From Paenibacillus sp. J2TS4 (lineage in GTDB: Bacteria > Bacillota > Bacilli > Paenibacillales > NBRC-103111), in contig NZ_BOSH01000003.1 of assembly GCF_018403245.1 (NCBI RefSeq), positions 577,494 through 641,493 of the forward strand: DNA of 64,000 bases, written 5' to 3'. The position numbers were made by a program, and so were the translations under genes. Below are positions 1 through 8,090 of the stretch, in pieces (positions within the stretch are counted from its first letter, which is position 1; each line of letters starts with the position of its first letter). Below the pieces are notes generated by a model. The model searched no databases, was not told the DNA's origin, and saw nothing but the letters and a program-made list of their open reading frames with translations.

Positions 1-252
1 AATCAGAGGGAGCATTTTGAGTGGTCTTCTGAGTATGAGACACATGCGGAGATCAACGCCTTGCCCAGGGCTGGTACTAGAGCCAGAGGAGCTTCGGCTT
101 ACATAACTCATTCGCCATGTTTGGACTGTGTTAAGGCTCTGGGCGCTTTTGGAATTGCCAAGGTCTATTATTATAAAGAATTCGACAACTTCCAGAGAGC
201 TGAGCAGACTCTTGCACGTTACGGAGCCACCATAGAGCAGTTAGTCCTATAA
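1..252 (+). CDS. dCMP deaminase-like protein, 5' end cut by the window
   Basis: The open frame runs from base 1, so the start lies outside the window. It would deaminate dCMP to dUMP for thymidylate synthesis, or act on a related cytidine substrate. The zinc site of the cytidine/deoxycytidylate deaminase fold is visible: His-Ala-Glu at codons 15-17 and Pro-Cys-Leu-Asp-Cys at 115-129. The spacing between the two halves and the ending YYYKEFDN fit the dCMP deaminase family. About 83 codons remain, roughly half of a normal protein. Family-level function is secure; whether it is the housekeeping ComEB-type enzyme or a phage-type copy cannot be told from this piece. Confidence 0.82.
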   Translation, partial: NQREHFEWSSEYETHAEINALPRAGTRARGASAYITHSPCLDCVKALGAFGIAKVYYYKEFDNFQRAEQTLARYGATIEQLVL

Positions 253-302
253 ATGGTGCACTACTGATTTAATGGAAATTCTCAGAAAGTAGGTCGTTAT
301 AA

Positions 303-980
303 ATGAAAGGTGCTGTATTGTTCGATCTTGATAACACTTTAGTCAATAGAAAGCTGGCCTTTCGCGAATATAGTGAGAGATTAATGGATCGATACCTGAT
401 CGTTAGCAGTCCTGAAGAAAGAGAGAGTATCCTTGATTACATACGTGAAGCAGACCGGGATGGTTACAGGCGAAAGGCGGAGTTGTACAACGAGCTTCTG
501 GAACAATTCAACTGGAAGAAGGAAACGAGTCTGGATGAACTGCTGGATTTCTGGAGTTCAGAATTTTATAAATGTACGATATTGATGGAAGGAGCGCTAG
601 AGGTTATTCATCATCTTAAAGAGAAGCAAATCAAGCTAGGTATAATTACTAACGGCGCCGTCTATTCTCAACATGCCAAAATTGATCAGGTCGGTTTGCG
701 CAAGTATTTTGATACGATTGTCGTCTCCGATGAAGTCAAGCTTAAAAAGCCGGATCCGCAAATATTTGAGCTGGCCCTGGAGCGATTAAATGTGGAAGCT
801 GAGCATAGTTTTTATATTGGCGATCATTCCATTAATGATGTTGCGGGAGCGGAGGATGCAGGGCTTACAGCTATATGGTTCGAAGGGTTTCGCGAATGGG
901 AAGTGGATGCACGCAAGCCGCAATATCGGATTGGTCATTTAAAAGAATTAATCGATGTCTTTGAACAGATTGGTTTGTAG
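303..980 (+). CDS. HAD-superfamily hydrolase (phosphatase)
   Basis: A cytosolic phosphatase of the haloacid dehalogenase superfamily, closest in layout to YjjG/YfnB-type nucleotidases. All four HAD motifs are visible: nucleophile motif DLDNT at residues 8-12, the Thr of ITNG near 116, Lys149 in KKPDP, and the acidic motif GDHSIND at 173-179. A helical cap lies between motifs I and II, as in subfamily I. At 225 aa it has the usual length. The ATG is the first in frame, but its ribosome binding site is weak (AAAGTAGG). It lies 50 bases after the deaminase, which may hint at a shared role in nucleotide clean-up. The substrate is unknown. Confidence 0.85.
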   Translation: MKGAVLFDLDNTLVNRKLAFREYSERLMDRYLIVSSPEERESILDYIREADRDGYRRKAELYNELLEQFNWKKETSLDELLDFWSSEFYKCTILMEGALEVIHHLKEKQIKLGIITNGAVYSQHAKIDQVGLRKYFDTIVVSDEVKLKKPDPQIFELALERLNVEAEHSFYIGDHSINDVAGAEDAGLTAIWFEGFREWEVDARKPQYRIGHLKELIDVFEQIGL

Positions 981-1037
981 TACCATGGCGGGAACGGAGG
1001 TCATACAAGACTAGGGATCGGACAATTAAAGGGATGT

Positions 1038-1230
1038 AATGCAATAGTGCAGTCGACGAGTGACTTTTGGCCCCATTTCGACAGATCTACTGCAAATATA
1101 CAGTACATTCGGCCATTTAGGGCCGAAAATGGATGGATCGGAAGATTTGACTGTAGAATTGCAGTCGATGACTCTAAAGGAGCGGATTCCTGCCAAAAGT
1201 AATGTAGGAATGCAGTCAAATGCCGGCGAT
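1038..1230. repeat. degenerate TGCAGTC-containing intergenic repeat
   Basis: The heptamer TGCAGTC or a close variant recurs at about 1048, 1092 (TGCAAAT), 1159 and 1211, embedded in sequence of similar texture. I see no credible gene here: an open frame crossing it has no ribosome binding site and no recognisable protein. Similar texture occurs at 62080-62270 and more weakly at 63750-63830. From memory, Paenibacillus genomes carry such degenerate intergenic units, but no alignment was made. Confidence 0.35.
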
Positions 1231-1239
1231 GCTCGTAAG

Positions 1240-1523
1240 CTTGAACATATGCTTAACGACCGCGGGTCACCGTACTTTGTCGGACCGAGGCCTTGCAGAA
1301 GGGGGACGGGACGCTGGCATTATCAAGCGGAGAGACTCTATCTATCGGGCTCTGTGTCTGGACGCTTGATCAGCTGCCCAACCCGATGCTGTGCAGGGTT
1401 GGTTGCCGCTCACTCCGGATGGCCAGTGAGGGTGGATGTTTGTTACCGGGTCCAGGGAGCACAAGGTGAAGTAATATAGTCCTCTTCTTCATGTCCAGTT
1501 AATGAGCATGTCTCATTATTAAG
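1240..1523. other. intergenic stretch, nothing recognised
   Basis: This GC-richer stretch between the repeat-like region and the hairpin has no supported gene and no RNA family that I recognise. A long frame on the plus strand has an unnatural composition rich in Cys, Arg and Gly, and no ribosome binding site. Confidence 0.3.
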
Positions 1524-1559
1524 GCCTGTGGCCCCACTCCTTCAAGTGGGGCCACAGGC
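1524..1559. terminator. 15-bp perfect hairpin, likely terminator of the DHA2 exporter
   Basis: Two perfectly complementary 15-base arms (1524-1538 and 1545-1559) enclose a six-base loop. The T-tracts are weak on both sides, so efficiency is uncertain. It lies 48 bases after the stop of the minus-strand exporter and could also stop plus-strand readthrough. Confidence 0.6.
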
Positions 1560-1607
1560 ATTTGGTTCTCGGGTGGAGCTCTATTCCCATCCTCGGACAC
1601 TCCGAAA

Positions 1608-3065
1608 TTAGTCCTGTGGAGCTGAGGTCTTTTTAATAAATAAGGAAAGCAGCAGAGCCAGGATAGCGAAGCCAAGGCCGACCACGAAGGAATTATGAAT
1701 CCCCGAGAGCAGGGATTCGGCCATTTGGACCGGCGTAGGCTCGGCAGTCAAGCGGCCAAGAAAGGCTTGTTGTCCGGAAGCCATAATACTGATGAACAGG
1801 GCAACGCCAATCGCTCCGGATATTTGCTGCAGTGTGTTTAATACGGCCGTTCCATGGGGATACATCCGGCGGGGCAGCTGGTTCAGCCCGTTCGTCTGTG
1901 CCGGCATCATAATCATGGCGATGGCGATCATAAGCAGGACATGCAGCACGATCAGGGTCGTCGATGTCGTATCTATAGAGATTCGGGTAAACAGCCACAT
2001 AATGATTAACAGCAGGCAGGTCCCGGGAATCACCAAAGCACGCGGTCCGAATTTATCAAACAGGCGGCCTGTAATTGGAGAAATAAACCCGTTAAGCAAG
2101 CCGCCGGGAAGTAGAACGAGTCCGGCTGCGAATGTCGTCATCGCGAACACACCCTGCATTAGAAAAGGAAGCAGCAGCATAGTTGAAAACATCGTCATCA
2201 TAGCAATGATGAGCAGAACGGTCGTCAAGGTGAACATCGGAAATTTGAAAACGCGCAGGTCAAGCATAGGTTCTTTCGAATTAATTTGTCTGATGACAAA
2301 TAACAACAGAGAAATGCCTCCAATAATTAGAGGGAGGTAAACCTGCGGGCTGGACCAGGTCAACTCACTTTTACCCGCGTTGCTGAACCCGAACACAATG
2401 CCTCCAAAACCGAGAGTAGAAAGCAGGATCGACAGGACGTCCACTTTCGGCTTGGTGACGGGCGTTACATTTTTCAAGAAAATATATGAAACAATAATAG
2501 ATAAGAAGGCAAAGGGAAGCACCAGAAAAAATAACCAGCGCCATTCCGCCACTTGCAGGATCAACCCCGAAAGCGTGGGACCGATGGCCGGGGCAAACAT
2601 AATGACCAGCCCAATACTGCCCATAGCCGCTCCGCGCTTCTCCGGAGGATATAGCACCAAAATCGTGTTCATTAGTACGGGCAGCATGAGACCGGCTCCG
2701 CCCGCCTGAAGCAAACGGCCAATTAATAATACTTCAAAACCAGGGGCGATTCCGCATATTAATGTTCCTACAGTAAACAGGATCATGGCGCCCAGGAACA
2801 TCTGCCTCGTCGTAAACCATTGGACCAGCAGAGCGGATACAGGAATTAACACACCGACGACTAACATGTAACCGGTAGCCAGCCACTGCAGGGTGGAGGC
2901 GGATACGTCCAACGAGATTTCCAATTGCGGCAGGGCGATATTCAACAGAGTCTCATTTAAAATCGAAAAAAAGGCGCCGATAATTAACGATATCAGAATC
3001 GGGAGTTTCTTAATCTGTTGAAGTTCATTCACTTCCGAGCTTGCTGATGAAGCAGCAGTATTCAC
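1608..3065 (-). CDS. MFS multidrug exporter, DHA2 (EmrB/QacA/LmrB) family
   Basis: A proton-coupled drug exporter of the inner membrane. The 485-aa sequence has about 14 hydrophobic segments, the DHA2 number. The motif near the first helix (NETLLNIALPQL) is typical of EmrB/LmrB proteins, and motif C-like glycines and prolines occur in the fifth helix (APAIGPTLSG). B. subtilis LmrB, for lincomycin, is a plausible relative, but the substrate cannot be read from sequence. The start is GTG with GAGAGAGA upstream. A TTGACA promoter lies about 90 bases upstream, and a longer leader with alternative hairpins lies beyond it, so drug-dependent regulation is possible. No LmrA-type repressor gene sits next to it. 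Confidence 0.88.
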   Translation of the reverse strand: MNTAASSASSEVNELQQIKKLPILISLIIGAFFSILNETLLNIALPQLEISLDVSASTLQWLATGYMLVVGVLIPVSALLVQWFTTRQMFLGAMILFTVGTLICGIAPGFEVLLIGRLLQAGGAGLMLPVLMNTILVLYPPEKRGAAMGSIGLVIMFAPAIGPTLSGLILQVAEWRWLFFLVLPFAFLSIIVSYIFLKNVTPVTKPKVDVLSILLSTLGFGGIVFGFSNAGKSELTWSSPQVYLPLIIGGISLLLFVIRQINSKEPMLDLRVFKFPMFTLTTVLLIIAMMTMFSTMLLLPFLMQGVFAMTTFAAGLVLLPGGLLNGFISPITGRLFDKFGPRALVIPGTCLLLIIMWLFTRISIDTTSTTLIVLHVLLMIAIAMIMMPAQTNGLNQLPRRMYPHGTAVLNTLQQISGAIGVALFISIMASGQQAFLGRLTAEPTPVQMAESLLSGIHNSFVVGLGFAILALLLSLFIKKTSAPQD

Positions 3066-3152
3066 TCTCTCTCATCCAATCCATATTTTATTTTTTGTTA
3101 TAAGGGCGTTCTTTAAAGCGAGCTTTCTTCAGCGGCAGGGGGAAGACACTTT

Positions 3153-3182
3153 ATTTTGCAATAATATTCATCAAATTGTCAA
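3153..3182 (-). promoter_or_regulatory. sigma-A-type promoter for the DHA2 exporter
   Basis: On the minus strand, TTGACA (3182-3177) and CAAAAT (3158-3153) are separated by 18 bases. The -35 is perfect and the -10 matches four of six. Transcription would begin about 85 bases before the GTG start. Confidence 0.5.
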
Positions 3183-3189
3183 CCTCTAG

Positions 3190-3455
3190 CAGAGAATAGC
3201 CTGCATGGGCCATCTGTACTGCAGGATCCCGGTGCTATAATAGACCGCAGCACTTCCAGCCACTGCGGATACGCCAATAAAAGGCAACCGCAGCTCCCAA
3301 GGAGAAGCTCCATGTAAGCGATAATAGAATCGGGCCTGACGCACCCCGATTATCGCTATGCATCGAGTCGTCCGCCATCGCCGCAATAAAAAGTTTTCAA
3401 AGAGCAACCTGTACAAGTTCATTTTATATTAGCACATATGTTCTGTTTTTGCCAA
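3190..3455 (-). other. possible long leader with alternative hairpins upstream of the exporter
   Basis: A second candidate promoter (TTGGCA at 3455-3450, 18-base spacer, TAATAT at 3431-3426) would give a leader of about 350 bases. Within it is a 13-bp bulged hairpin (3317-3356), then three short segments that can pair in two exclusive ways: CTGCGG at 3293-3288, CCGCAG at 3268-3263 and CTGCGG at 3250-3245. This layout is seen in attenuators of drug-resistance genes. A 78-codon frame starts just after the -10 but has no ribosome binding site. It could equally be decayed sequence; apart from this I see no gene here. Confidence 0.25.
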
Positions 3456-3588
3456 GCAAAAAGGCTAGTCATCTCATGATTAAAAATCACAAATTGATAA
3501 TTATATTTGATGACGCTGCGTCACCTTCAATGAATAACTATCATCTATAAAAACTTTGTCAGCTGCGCCTGAAGCTTCCTCAATTAAA

Positions 3589-3622
3589 AGAGCGACCTGC
3601 CAATCAGATCGCAGATCGCTCT
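3589..3622 (-). terminator. intrinsic terminator of the winged helix-GyrB fusion gene
   Basis: On the minus strand, two 12-base arms (AGAGCGATCTGC and its near-complement, one G-U pair) flank a 10-base loop and are followed by TTTTAATTG. It begins 14 bases after the stop codon. Confidence 0.75.
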
Positions 3623-3635
3623 AATTACAAAGCTT

Positions 3636-4763
3636 TTATTCCACACGAATTCGGAGCCCGGGGTAGGCATCACTTAGCTCGTTGGCTTTCGCTCCAATCT
3701 CCGCTTTGTTCAACCGGCCGGCAAACAGCTCGGCTTCAGGCTTGAACGTGACGCTCGTGCCGGTCTCATTCGTCTCGCCAACTGTCATCAGTCCGGATTG
3801 CGGAATGCCGTGCCGATACTCTTGCCGATAAATTCCGCCATCTCGCCGGATCTCAACGCTTAGCGTGCGCGACAGCGCATTGACTACCGCGATGCTGATT
3901 CCTTTCTCCGCCCCGGGAGCGAAGAACGAAAGCTCGGGATCGCTGAATAGGTCGAGCTTGGTCATGACGGATTGCACCTCCGGCTGGCCGGTTTGTGGCA
4001 GCAGTCGGGTTGGAATTCCCCGGCCGTTATCTGCAACGGTTGCGCTGCCATCATCATGCAAGTAAATGCCCATCTCGCTGCAGTAGCCCGCCTGATGCTC
4101 CAGGATCGTATTGCTGACGACGGCCCACAGAAGCTGATGGGGATCGTATCCTTCCTTCGTGGCAGCCCCCAAATAGTTATGAGCCTCATTGCGCGCTTCG
4201 GTCATATCGATGTAATCGCTTGTGTCGATTAAATCTGCAACGGCCGACAGCAGAAACAGAACCGGAAACCGGCGGTGATCCGCAATCGTATAACGCCCGC
4301 CACGCTCTTCCTGCATCAGCAAATCGGCCCCGGTCAAAGCCTTTAAATGATGATACAGCTGTCCGGTTGTCCCCATGTTCAGCCGTTCCACAAGCTCCGC
4401 TCCGGTAAGAGGGCCGTTCCATACCTCCAGAAGCAGATCCAGCCTCTGCTTGTGTCCAAGCGCGGAAAGCACCTTAGCCGCCTTACCTCTGTTGAGGCCG
4501 AGCAGTTCATCGAATGGTCTTTGCTGCGGCTCACACCGGATCGTCTGATCCTCGCTGCGGTAAAAGCCCGAGAAGTAAATCGCGCCTGATTCCGCGCTGC
4601 CTTCCTGCAAAGGCGCATTCTGCTGCGAGCGGTCGATCCCTCTTGCGGACGCACCTGTGAACGCAGATTTTTCCCCCAGTCCAGCCATATTCCGGACCAA
4701 CCTTTCGAGCTCCGCCATGCTTGCCTTCAAAGCATCCAACTCAGCGCCATAGTTTCGATCCAT
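3636..4763 (-). CDS. winged-helix regulator fused to a GyrB-like GHKL ATPase domain
   Basis: A 375-aa protein with three parts. Residues 1-30 form a short coiled-coil-like helix. Residues about 95-160 form an ArsR-like winged helix (ALGHKQRLDLLL, then GQLYHHLKAL). Residues about 205-375 resemble the N-terminal ATPase domain of DNA gyrase B. They keep Asn218, the ADNGRGIP motif (Asp245, Gly247, Gly249), VVNALS, RRDG-IYRQE, GET-TGT-VTFKP and the family ending L-R-NELS. The alignment puts Ala214 where GyrB has its catalytic Glu, and Ser217 where it has Asp, so nucleotide binding without hydrolysis is likely. Transducer and TOPRIM domains are absent, so it cannot be a topoisomerase. It stands alone, with its own terminator and a palindromic site upstream. 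I infer a transcription factor gated by a nucleotide or drug; the target is unknown. Confidence 0.8.
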   Translation of the reverse strand: MDRNYGAELDALKASMAELERLVRNMAGLGEKSAFTGASARGIDRSQQNAPLQEGSAESGAIYFSGFYRSEDQTIRCEPQQRPFDELLGLNRGKAAKVLSALGHKQRLDLLLEVWNGPLTGAELVERLNMGTTGQLYHHLKALTGADLLMQEERGGRYTIADHRRFPVLFLLSAVADLIDTSDYIDMTEARNEAHNYLGAATKEGYDPHQLLWAVVSNTILEHQAGYCSEMGIYLHDDGSATVADNGRGIPTRLLPQTGQPEVQSVMTKLDLFSDPELSFFAPGAEKGISIAVVNALSRTLSVEIRRDGGIYRQEYRHGIPQSGLMTVGETNETGTSVTFKPEAELFAGRLNKAEIGAKANELSDAYPGLRIRVE

Positions 4764-4820
4764 CGATACACACTCTCCTTAAGGCTTGAATTAAACACGC
4801 TGGAGAATTGTTTAATATTT

Positions 4821-4836
4821 AATTACGTAATTACGT
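4821..4836. promoter_or_regulatory. overlapping palindromes upstream of the fusion regulator
   Basis: Two perfect 12-bp palindromes overlap: AATTACGTAATT (4821-4832) and ACGTAATTACGT (4825-4836). They lie 58 bases upstream of the regulator start in an AT-rich segment with promoter-like composition. Autoregulation is the simplest reading. Confidence 0.45.
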
Positions 4837-5043
4837 GTTTGCGCATATTTTACTCTAAATTGGCATGGTTGTAAATGGAAATTTGCTTTCAAGCTCATGA
4901 AAGTGTACACGTTTTGTGAATGCACAATTCTCCTGCCGGCGTTACACCATTTTGGCAACAAAGAAGGGGATTAAGGGAAAATATAGAAAACTATCTATGC
5001 AGTTTTAATCAAAGTTAATATGTAAACGGAGGTTGGGATAACG

Positions 5044-5868
5044 ATGAAATTGTTTATGTCCGCAGATATGGAAGGCATTACGGGATTAATAGATCCGACG
5101 TTTATCGATTCAAGCAAGCAGAACTATACTCGAGGTCAGCATTTGATGACCGATGAAGCGAATCATGTAATTACTGCGGCATTTCAAGCCGGCTGCAAGG
5201 ATGTGATCGTCAATGACAGTCATTCCAAGATGAACAATTTGCTTATTGAACATCTTCACCCGGAAGCGAAGCTGATTTCTGGGGATGTCAAGCCGTTTTC
5301 AATGATGCAAGGGCTGGATGCCAGCTTTGATGCTGCAGTATTCATCGGCTACCACGCGCGAGCTTCCATGCAAGGGGTTCTTAGCCACACCATGATATTC
5401 GGCGTCCGTCATATGTACATAAATGATGTCGCGATCGGTGAATTTGGATTTAATGCTTATTTGGCGGGTTATTACGGTGTGCCTGTCGTTATGGTCGCAG
5501 GGGACGATAAAATCGCTGCAGAAGCGGAGGCGCTTATTCCAGGCATAACGACGGCTGTTGTTAAGGAACAAGTTTCGCGTACGGCAGCGCTCTGCCTGAC
5601 TCCGCACAAAAGCGGTCAGCTGCTGCGCGAGAAAACGGCGCATGCTTTGCAAAATATAGCGAAGGTGAAGCCGCTCACCCCTCCGGATCATCCGCTGCTC
5701 CGGATCGAGTTTGCGAACTACGGTCAGGCGGAATGGGCGCATCTGCTTCCGGGAACTCACATAGAGGAGGGGACCACGGTCGTCACCTATCCCGCGAAGG
5801 ATATATTGGAAGCCTACAAGGCGATGGTCGTCATGACGGAGCTGGCGATGAAAACACGATTTTGTTGA
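5044..5868 (+). CDS. dppA: M55-family D-aminopeptidase, DppA-like
   Basis: A zinc peptidase that removes N-terminal D-amino acids, thought to help recycle or detoxify D-amino-acid peptides. The M55 signature SADMEG (residues 6-11) is at the N-terminus, followed by NDSHSKMNN, GYHARA and SHTM, which carry the other metal and catalytic residues. The 274-aa length matches B. subtilis DppA. A ribosome binding site GGAGG lies about 9 bases before the ATG. In B. subtilis dppA heads the dipeptide ABC operon; here no dpp transport genes follow, so the gene stands alone and its regulation may differ. Confidence 0.92.
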   Translation: MKLFMSADMEGITGLIDPTFIDSSKQNYTRGQHLMTDEANHVITAAFQAGCKDVIVNDSHSKMNNLLIEHLHPEAKLISGDVKPFSMMQGLDASFDAAVFIGYHARASMQGVLSHTMIFGVRHMYINDVAIGEFGFNAYLAGYYGVPVVMVAGDDKIAAEAEALIPGITTAVVKEQVSRTAALCLTPHKSGQLLREKTAHALQNIAKVKPLTPPDHPLLRIEFANYGQAEWAHLLPGTHIEEGTTVVTYPAKDILEAYKAMVVMTELAMKTRFC

Positions 5869-5949
5869 AATTTTTGTTGAAATGATTACTGACCGGTGAA
5901 AAAAATGCCAAAAGCTTGCAAAAATGCAGGCTAGCAGGAGGATACTGCA

Positions 5950-6420
5950 ATGATAATACGAACGGTATCGTTATGTTTAATACGGAAGGAGGACCGGATT
6001 CTGGTTGAGCAGACGTTCGATGAAGCGGTGAAGAAAACCTTTTACAGACCGATTGGAGGGACCGTAGAATTCGGAGAAAACAGCAAACAGACGGTCATAA
6101 GAGAAGTTAGGGAAGAAATCTATGCGGAAATAAACGAACCGGAATTGGCATTTGTCATTGAAAATATTTATAAATACATGGATCAAATTGGACATGAAAT
6201 TGACTTTATATATGAAGCGGAGTTAGTAGATAAGAATTTATATGAGAAGGAGGAAATCGACGGGATCGAAGGAAATAGTAAGTACAAGGCGGTATGGAAG
6301 CCAATAGAGGGCTTTGTGGATAACAAGCTGGAGAAGCTTGTGCCGGACGGATTGTTGGATTTACTGTTAGAACGTGATAGGGGAAGAACGAGCCGAGTTA
6401 AGCACAACAGAACTACTTGA
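5950..6420 (+). CDS. Nudix hydrolase
   Basis: A cytosolic pyrophosphohydrolase that would cleave a nucleoside diphosphate linked to another group. The Nudix box is present at about residues 37-60 (GGTVEFGE, then REVREEI), with the expected Gly, Glu and REXXEE residues; the last part deviates (IYA instead of the usual XGU). At 156 aa it has the usual size for a stand-alone Nudix protein. AGGAGG precedes the ATG. An acetyltransferase remnant follows directly, suggesting gene loss at the 3' side. The substrate is unknown. Confidence 0.85.
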   Translation: MIIRTVSLCLIRKEDRILVEQTFDEAVKKTFYRPIGGTVEFGENSKQTVIREVREEIYAEINEPELAFVIENIYKYMDQIGHEIDFIYEAELVDKNLYEKEEIDGIEGNSKYKAVWKPIEGFVDNKLEKLVPDGLLDLLLERDRGRTSRVKHNRTT

Positions 6421-6446
6421 GTCTTTGCGTATATAGGAGGAAGGAT

Positions 6447-6626
6447 TTGACAACGGTCCAATTGGTAAAACCTATAATGAAGCTGGAAATCAATAAAGTC
6501 CTCGTAGTATGTGATTCAAATAATATTGCCTCCAAGAAAGTCATCCTTAAGAACGGAGGCATTCCAGATGAGGACTATATAGAAGAGGACGGCAGCGTTA
6601 TAAACCGATTTTGGATAGAACCTTAA
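6447..6626 (+). pseudogene. C-terminal remnant of a GNAT acetyltransferase
   Basis: Only about 59 residues remain. The pattern VLVVCDSNNIASKKVILKNGG followed by a charged turn and NRFWI is the C-terminal part of one GNAT subgroup. The N-terminal half, including the acetyl-CoA loop, is missing. A TTG at 6447 sits 8 bases after AGGAGG, so a short peptide might still be made, but it cannot be an enzyme. It lies between the Nudix and DinB-like genes and probably marks a deletion. Confidence 0.7.
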
Positions 6627-6672
6627 GGATTCGGCAGAGGGAGTCCATCCGAAAAATCATGGAGAAAGGAAA

Positions 6673-7257
6673 GTGCGCAGCATGGACAATAACCAAATTT
6701 ATCTGGATAGCATCCAGAAACAGTTTGAGTACTACAAAGCATTGGGAGAAAAGGCGATCGATCAAGTAGAGGCGGAGCAATTATTTGTTACTTTTAACGA
6801 GGATACTAACAGTATAGCTACCCTGGTGAAGCACTTATGGGGGAATATGCTGTCCAGATGGACGGATTTTTTAACGACGGACGGGGAAAAAGCTTGGCGG
6901 GACCGAGATGCGGAATTTGAAAATGACATCCAGACGAAAGAAGAGCTCATGCAGAAATGGAACGAAGGTTGGGATTGTCTGTTTAACGCACTGCATTCTA
7001 TCGAACCCGATCAATTATCCCAAATCATCTATATACGAAATGAAGGACATACTGTTATGGAGGCTATTAACAGGCAGCTCGCGCATTATCCCTATCACAT
7101 TGGACAAATCATTTATGCCGCTAAGCTGCTGAAAAAAGAGGAGTGGAACAGTTTATCGGTTCCCAGGAATGGCTCGCAAAAATACAATAGCGAAAAATTT
7201 TCCAAAAAACGTTCTATCAAAAATTTTACAGACGATGAACTAAAAAAACTGAAATAA
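6673..7257 (+). CDS. DinB-fold protein, DUF1572-like
   Basis: A cytosolic four-helix-bundle protein of the DinB/YfiT superfamily, members of which include thiol transferases and metal-dependent enzymes. Metal-binding histidines are likely His50 (near VKHLWGN), and the pair in QLAHYPYHIGQ near residue 140. The length (about 194 aa) is usual for DUF1572 proteins. The start is uncertain: GTG at 6673 has GGAG at 8 bases, and ATG at 6682 is also possible. Nothing in the neighbourhood points to a substrate. Confidence 0.8.
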   Translation: MRSMDNNQIYLDSIQKQFEYYKALGEKAIDQVEAEQLFVTFNEDTNSIATLVKHLWGNMLSRWTDFLTTDGEKAWRDRDAEFENDIQTKEELMQKWNEGWDCLFNALHSIEPDQLSQIIYIRNEGHTVMEAINRQLAHYPYHIGQIIYAAKLLKKEEWNSLSVPRNGSQKYNSEKFSKKRSIKNFTDDELKKLK

Positions 7258-7329
7258 AACTAAAATGGTCGGTGGAATTACGTTTCAATAAAAGCATGAT
7301 GTGCTAAATCGTCAAGTTTAGGAGATTAT

Positions 7330-8064
7330 ATGAAATTAACAACACACAAGAAATTTGTGCTGATCGATATCGCTTTAATAGCCCTATGCGTATGTTTTTT
7401 TATTCTGTACGGGAGCCGCTTTGCAGTTGTCTTTTTTTGCGCTCTCAGTCTCGGTTTTATCATTTTAAGAAGAATTGATTTTAAAAAGCATGTGGGATTA
7501 AGAAGAATCGTTGTCGCCTGCTTCATCATTTTTGGCGTTTCTTTTGTCATTATTGAGGGATGCGTCATATCCGAGATGGGAGCAAAGGCAGACCGGGTTT
7601 CGAATGCGGATTATGTGATTGTACTAGGCTCGGGTCTCAAAGGGGTGGACTTGTCAACCACCCTGAGGCAAAGACTCGACGCGAGTGTTAGCTACGTCAG
7701 TCAGAACACGCACGTTCCCGTTATTGTTTCGGGCGGTCAGGGACCAGGAGAACATATTCCAGAAGCGGTTGCCATGAGAGACTACTTGCTCAGCCTTGGC
7801 ATCTCCGAAGATAGGATCGTGCTGGAAAGCCAGTCTACCAGTACTAAAGAAAACCTGTTATTCTCAAAATCGATCATACATGAGAACGGAATAGAAAATC
7901 CGAAGATCGTCATTGTGACAAGCGATTATCATATGTTTAGAGCGAAAATGCTGGCTAGAAAAGCAGGATTTGAAGCCTATGGAATATCCAGCCCGTCGCC
8001 TGTTCATCTTAAGCCGATTAATATGATTCGAGAGTACTTTGCCATGATTAAAGCATTGTTATAA
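7330..8064 (+). CDS. YdcF/SanA/ElyC-family (DUF218) membrane protein
   Basis: A membrane-anchored protein with three hydrophobic segments in residues 1-85 and an outward or cytosolic DUF218 domain from about 95 to 240. Family landmarks are VIVLGSGL, RLDAS, VIVSGGQGP, E-A-MRDYL, ESQSTSTKEN and TSDYHMFRA. ElyC and SanA relatives affect cell-envelope precursor metabolism and vancomycin tolerance in enterobacteria; the reaction is not established. GGAG lies about 7 bases before the ATG. The small membrane protein next downstream is probably co-transcribed. Confidence 0.85.
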   Translation: MKLTTHKKFVLIDIALIALCVCFFILYGSRFAVVFFCALSLGFIILRRIDFKKHVGLRRIVVACFIIFGVSFVIIEGCVISEMGAKADRVSNADYVIVLGSGLKGVDLSTTLRQRLDASVSYVSQNTHVPVIVSGGQGPGEHIPEAVAMRDYLLSLGISEDRIVLESQSTSTKENLLFSKSIIHENGIENPKIVIVTSDYHMFRAKMLARKAGFEAYGISSPSPVHLKPINMIREYFAMIKALL

Positions 8065-8090
8065 ACCAGTAACGATAAGGAGCCGCTTGT

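Noticed and set aside
1..252. Prophage edge suggested by the dCMP deaminase
   Set aside because: No other phage gene is in the window; the enzyme is also a normal chromosomal gene.
1060..1479. 139-codon plus-strand frame
   Set aside because: No ribosome binding site, composition unlike the neighbours, and it overlaps the repeat-like segment.
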